A DNA stretch of 23,033 nucleotides, from NCBI RefSeq assembly GCF_000090795.2, contig NW_003546294.1, forward strand, positions 153,590 to 176,622. The letters are read 5' to 3'. Of the stretch, positions 20,813 through 23,033 are shown piece after piece. Below the pieces are notes generated by a model, which ran no database searches, was not told the origin of the DNA, and saw only the letters and a list, made by a program, of their open reading frames with translations. The stretch's first letter is position 1. Every line of letters starts with the position of its first letter. Source of the stretch: Amphimedon queenslandica. Lineage: Eukaryota; Porifera; Demospongiae; Haplosclerida; Niphatidae. Both the position numbers and the translations under genes were made by a program.

Positions 20813-22056
20813 AATGTTTAGACGTTGATGTAGTCACATAAGACTAAAAATCTTGATGTCAACACACTGATGCAGAATTTGCATAGAAAGAAATTTTATA
20901 GCTTGTTCTTCTACCTTTATGAGTTAAGAATCTCTGCAGTTATCAAAGTGATCTTGCTTATATCATGAAAGATGATGGAGGCCGTGGAGCAGTCACTGTC
21001 TCGCTGCTAGTTGTCAATCTAGTTCTGATGAGCCAATGGAAAGCTTTTATTCTGAAATTCAAAAATATTTTGTAGCTGCTTAACTTTCTTGCTGCTTGAG
21101 AAGTGTCTGGATAACAAATTTTATTTTGCTGCAAGTAAGCTCAAGCAGGGCCGTTGACAGGGGGGGGTAGCAGGTACAAAAAACCAGGGCCCCATAAGAA
21201 AGAGCAGAGGGCAGGGGCCCCATATCCTGTACACAATTACTTTGTTAGCTACTTATGAACATCTACAAGAAAAGAAACTGAATATACTGGACTCCGTTGA
21301 GTGATTTCTTCATTTCTTAAGCTCAGCGGTTTTATCCTTGTCTGACAGTGTCCATTTTATTAATAGATAAGAACTTTAACTTTAATATTACGTTTTAACT
21401 AATAATAACTACCGGAAGCCACGCCCCTAATTAATATGCGCCAAATTTTCAGCGCGCTTCGCGCACCGCAGATGCCATTCCCCTATGCTTTGTACCACCA
21501 GGGCCCCCAGAACCCTGTCAATGGCCCTGAGCTCAAGACTTTCTCCCGTTTCATCATAGCCTTCACAGTTGCCATTTTTATTTCATTGCAACCACACCCA
21601 CATCAATGAATATACAATATTTAGATGTCACAATTAAAGCTAATTTTGACGTCAATACACATGCAGAACTTGTGACTTGCATGCCAAATGGAAGGAAATT
21701 ATATAGCTTGCTCTTCTAGTTTTATTGTTAGTAAGGAATCTCAGCTGTAATTTTTAAGCATATATATAATTTAACTATAGAGCTAACCATGCAGAGCAGA
21801 GTACTACTGCTAAGCGTTCTTTTCTCTGAGCCATTCAAAATATATTTAAACTTTTATATTCTGTCATTCAACCAATTACCATGATTAAAGTGACCCTGAA
21901 GATTTATATCTGCTTTCTTAACTTCTCTCTGCTGGAGAAGTGTCTGGACAACAGATCAGTTTTATTTTGCTACAAGTAAGGTCAAAATTTGCTCGAGATT
22001 CATAACCTTGATAGTTGCCATTTTATTTCATTGCAACCACACCTACATCAATGAAA
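20813..22056. repeat. Tandem pair of a diverged ~430-bp repeat; left copy split by a hAT-type MITE
   Basis: Copy A (20813-21612) and copy B (21618-22056) share ordered blocks: TTGATGTCAA/TTTGACGTCAA with TGCAGAA, ATAGCTTG(T/C)TCTTCTA, TGAGCCA, GAGAAGTGTCTGGA, TTTTATTTTGCT(G/A)CAAGTAAG and TTTATTTCATTGCAACCACA. Without the inserted element copy A is about 408 bp and copy B 439 bp. No coding capacity was recognised. Confidence 0.75.
21146..21529. mobile_element. hAT-type MITE (384 bp) with 8-bp target duplication
   Basis: Terminal inverted repeats CAGGGCCGTTGACAGGG and, on the other strand, CAGGGCCATTGACAGGG (16 of 17 matching). Exact 8-bp duplications AGCTCAAG flank it (21138-21145 and 21530-21537), the hallmark of hAT transposition. 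The interior has no transposase reading. The second repeat copy at 21618-22056 provides a pre-insertion comparison. Confidence 0.88.
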
Positions 22057-22712
22057 AAAATTTTTATTAGAATGCTACCACATTTTCATTGATTCATAAA
22101 TAGATAGTAGTGCACACATGGGTATAACCAGGATAGGCATGGCTGGAGACGCACATGCATACACACAGAGTGAGGGAGACACTTGCCCTAATAATCACAT
22201 GACTGTCACGTTTCTTTTGAGGTGTTTTCTTGACATGTAAGCCTCCTTAAGTGAGGAGAGCTAAAGCAGTTAAAGGCAAGAAGGAATCTATCAAAGTTCT
22301 AGTTAATTCAAGGACAATATCTGCAGGGTGAAGAAATCTGTATATGTTTTAACTAAGTTTATTGTGAGAATTCTTCTGTTACTTCCTCTACAGTTAGTTT
22401 CTGTTCCTTTGCTAGCATTTATCGTATCTACAGCAGGTTTGTCAGTCATACTTGCAACCATTTTGATTAGACCATGTGATAAAGTTACTTCCATGTGAGT
22501 GCAGTAATCTGATTGGTCCACTCAAACCTGTGCTTAGTGTAGCAGTTTCTGTAGCAGTGTCACCAGACTATTGCACCACCCCACGTAATGAAGAGGTGGG
22601 ATTAGCTTGGCTGGGAATTTCTTAGAGCATCTAATGCACATTGTACATAAATGTACATGTGCCTATAATTTTATTTCTTTATTTGGAGATGGCTGACTAG
22701 GCATCTCTTCTT
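22057..22712. other. STT3B intron segment, no gene seen
   Basis: About 650 bp with no convincing exon, RNA or complete element. Contains AGCAGTGTCACCAGA at 22553-22567, inverted relative to 20323-20337. Confidence 0.45.
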
Positions 22713-22716
22713 TTAA

Positions 22717-22877
22717 AGGCCACCATACATGGGGCAACATTGTTGCTTGCAACTTCTGTGGTTACTTTGATCTTGTAATCATCTTGTTCCAAAAATAGAA
22801 CAGAATTCTATTCTTAGACACAAGATCAAAGTGACTACAGAAGTTGCTAGCAACATGTTGCCTAGTGTATGGAGGGC
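22717..22877. mobile_element. Palindromic MITE 1 (161 bp)
   Basis: Imperfect inverted halves: the left starts AGGCCACCATACATGGGGCA, and the right, on the other strand, starts GCCCTCCATACACTAGGCA. The arms continue inward through CAACTTCTGTGGTTAC and ACTTTGATCTTGT and their complements. TTAA lies at both ends (22713-22716 and 22878-22881), as for piggyBac-type elements. Confidence 0.7.
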
Positions 22878-22881
22878 TTAA

Positions 22882-23030
22882 GGCCTTCATACACGAGGCA
22901 ACTTGTTGCTAGCAACCAAGCAACATGTTACCAAAAATAGAACATCTTTCTATTTCTAGCAACATGTTGCTTACAAGATCAAAGTAACCACAAATGTTGC
23001 TAGCAACAAGTTGCCTCGTGTATGAAGGCC
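22882..23030. mobile_element. Palindromic MITE 2 (149 bp), same family, abutting MITE 1
   Basis: A perfect 35-bp terminal inverted repeat runs 22882-22916 and 22996-23030, beginning GGCCTTCATACACGAGGCAA. Its interior shares the CAACATGTTGC and ACAAGATCAAAGT phrases with MITE 1. The left flank is TTAA; the right flank reads TTT and then the window ends, so its target duplication cannot be confirmed. Confidence 0.75.
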
Positions 23031-23033
23031 TTT

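Noticed and set aside
22303..22521. Minus-strand 72-codon open frame in the STT3B intron
   Set aside because: No recognisable domain or splice context; composition like surrounding repeat DNA.

Overview
The window is nuclear DNA from a compact animal genome. Genes carry many short AT-rich introns (often 50-200 bp) with GT-AG borders, intergenic gaps are 120-400 bp, and the proteins are animal types (nurim, SERGEF, forkhead, NF-YA, STT3B, CKAP5). Gene density, intron size, divergent protein sequences and abundant small transposons fit a demosponge such as Amphimedon. The species is inferred, not proven. All splice models were built by hand from reading frame, splice consensus and remembered family sequences; each is phase-consistent from exon to exon.

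Layout, left to right: CKAP5/XMAP215 5' part (-, 1-2397); nurim NRM (+, 2610-3811); SERGEF-type RCC1-repeat protein (-, 3995-6541); forkhead factor with a C-terminal cluster of T-P-x-K/R motifs (+, 6917-8349); intronless double FYVE-like zinc-finger protein (-, 8730-10652); a decayed copy of NF-YA (+, 10775-11586) and of the 3' end of a P2X-like gene (-, 11733-12390); intronless F-box protein (-, 12518-14467); intact NF-YA with a 14-residue tandem repeat in its tail (+, 14616-16300); a divergent P2X-like two-transmembrane channel gene (-, 16457-17883); and the 5' two thirds of the STT3B oligosaccharyltransferase gene (+, 18077-20051, continuing beyond the window). The last 3 kb (20052-23033) is one very large STT3B intron filled with a pogo/Tigger relic, a hAT-type MITE nested in a tandem repeat, and two palindromic MITEs.

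Most genes alternate strand, giving head-to-head pairs on short shared promoters (CKAP5/NRM, SERGEF/FOX, FYVE-like/pseudo-NF-YA, F-box/NF-YA, P2X-like/STT3B) and tail-to-tail pairs with close or overlapping 3' ends. Two shared promoters carry the perfect NRF1-type palindrome and two others carry CACGTG E-boxes. The genes do not form one pathway: they serve microtubule growth, nuclear envelope, secretion, transcription, membrane signalling and N-glycosylation.

The most unusual items are the P2X-like gene that keeps the channel layout but lacks the recognisable ATP-binding and cysteine signatures, the NF-YA locus (stop-free intron inside the DNA-binding domain, tail minisatellite, and a nearby degenerate duplicate), and the forkhead protein's run of CDK-type sites.
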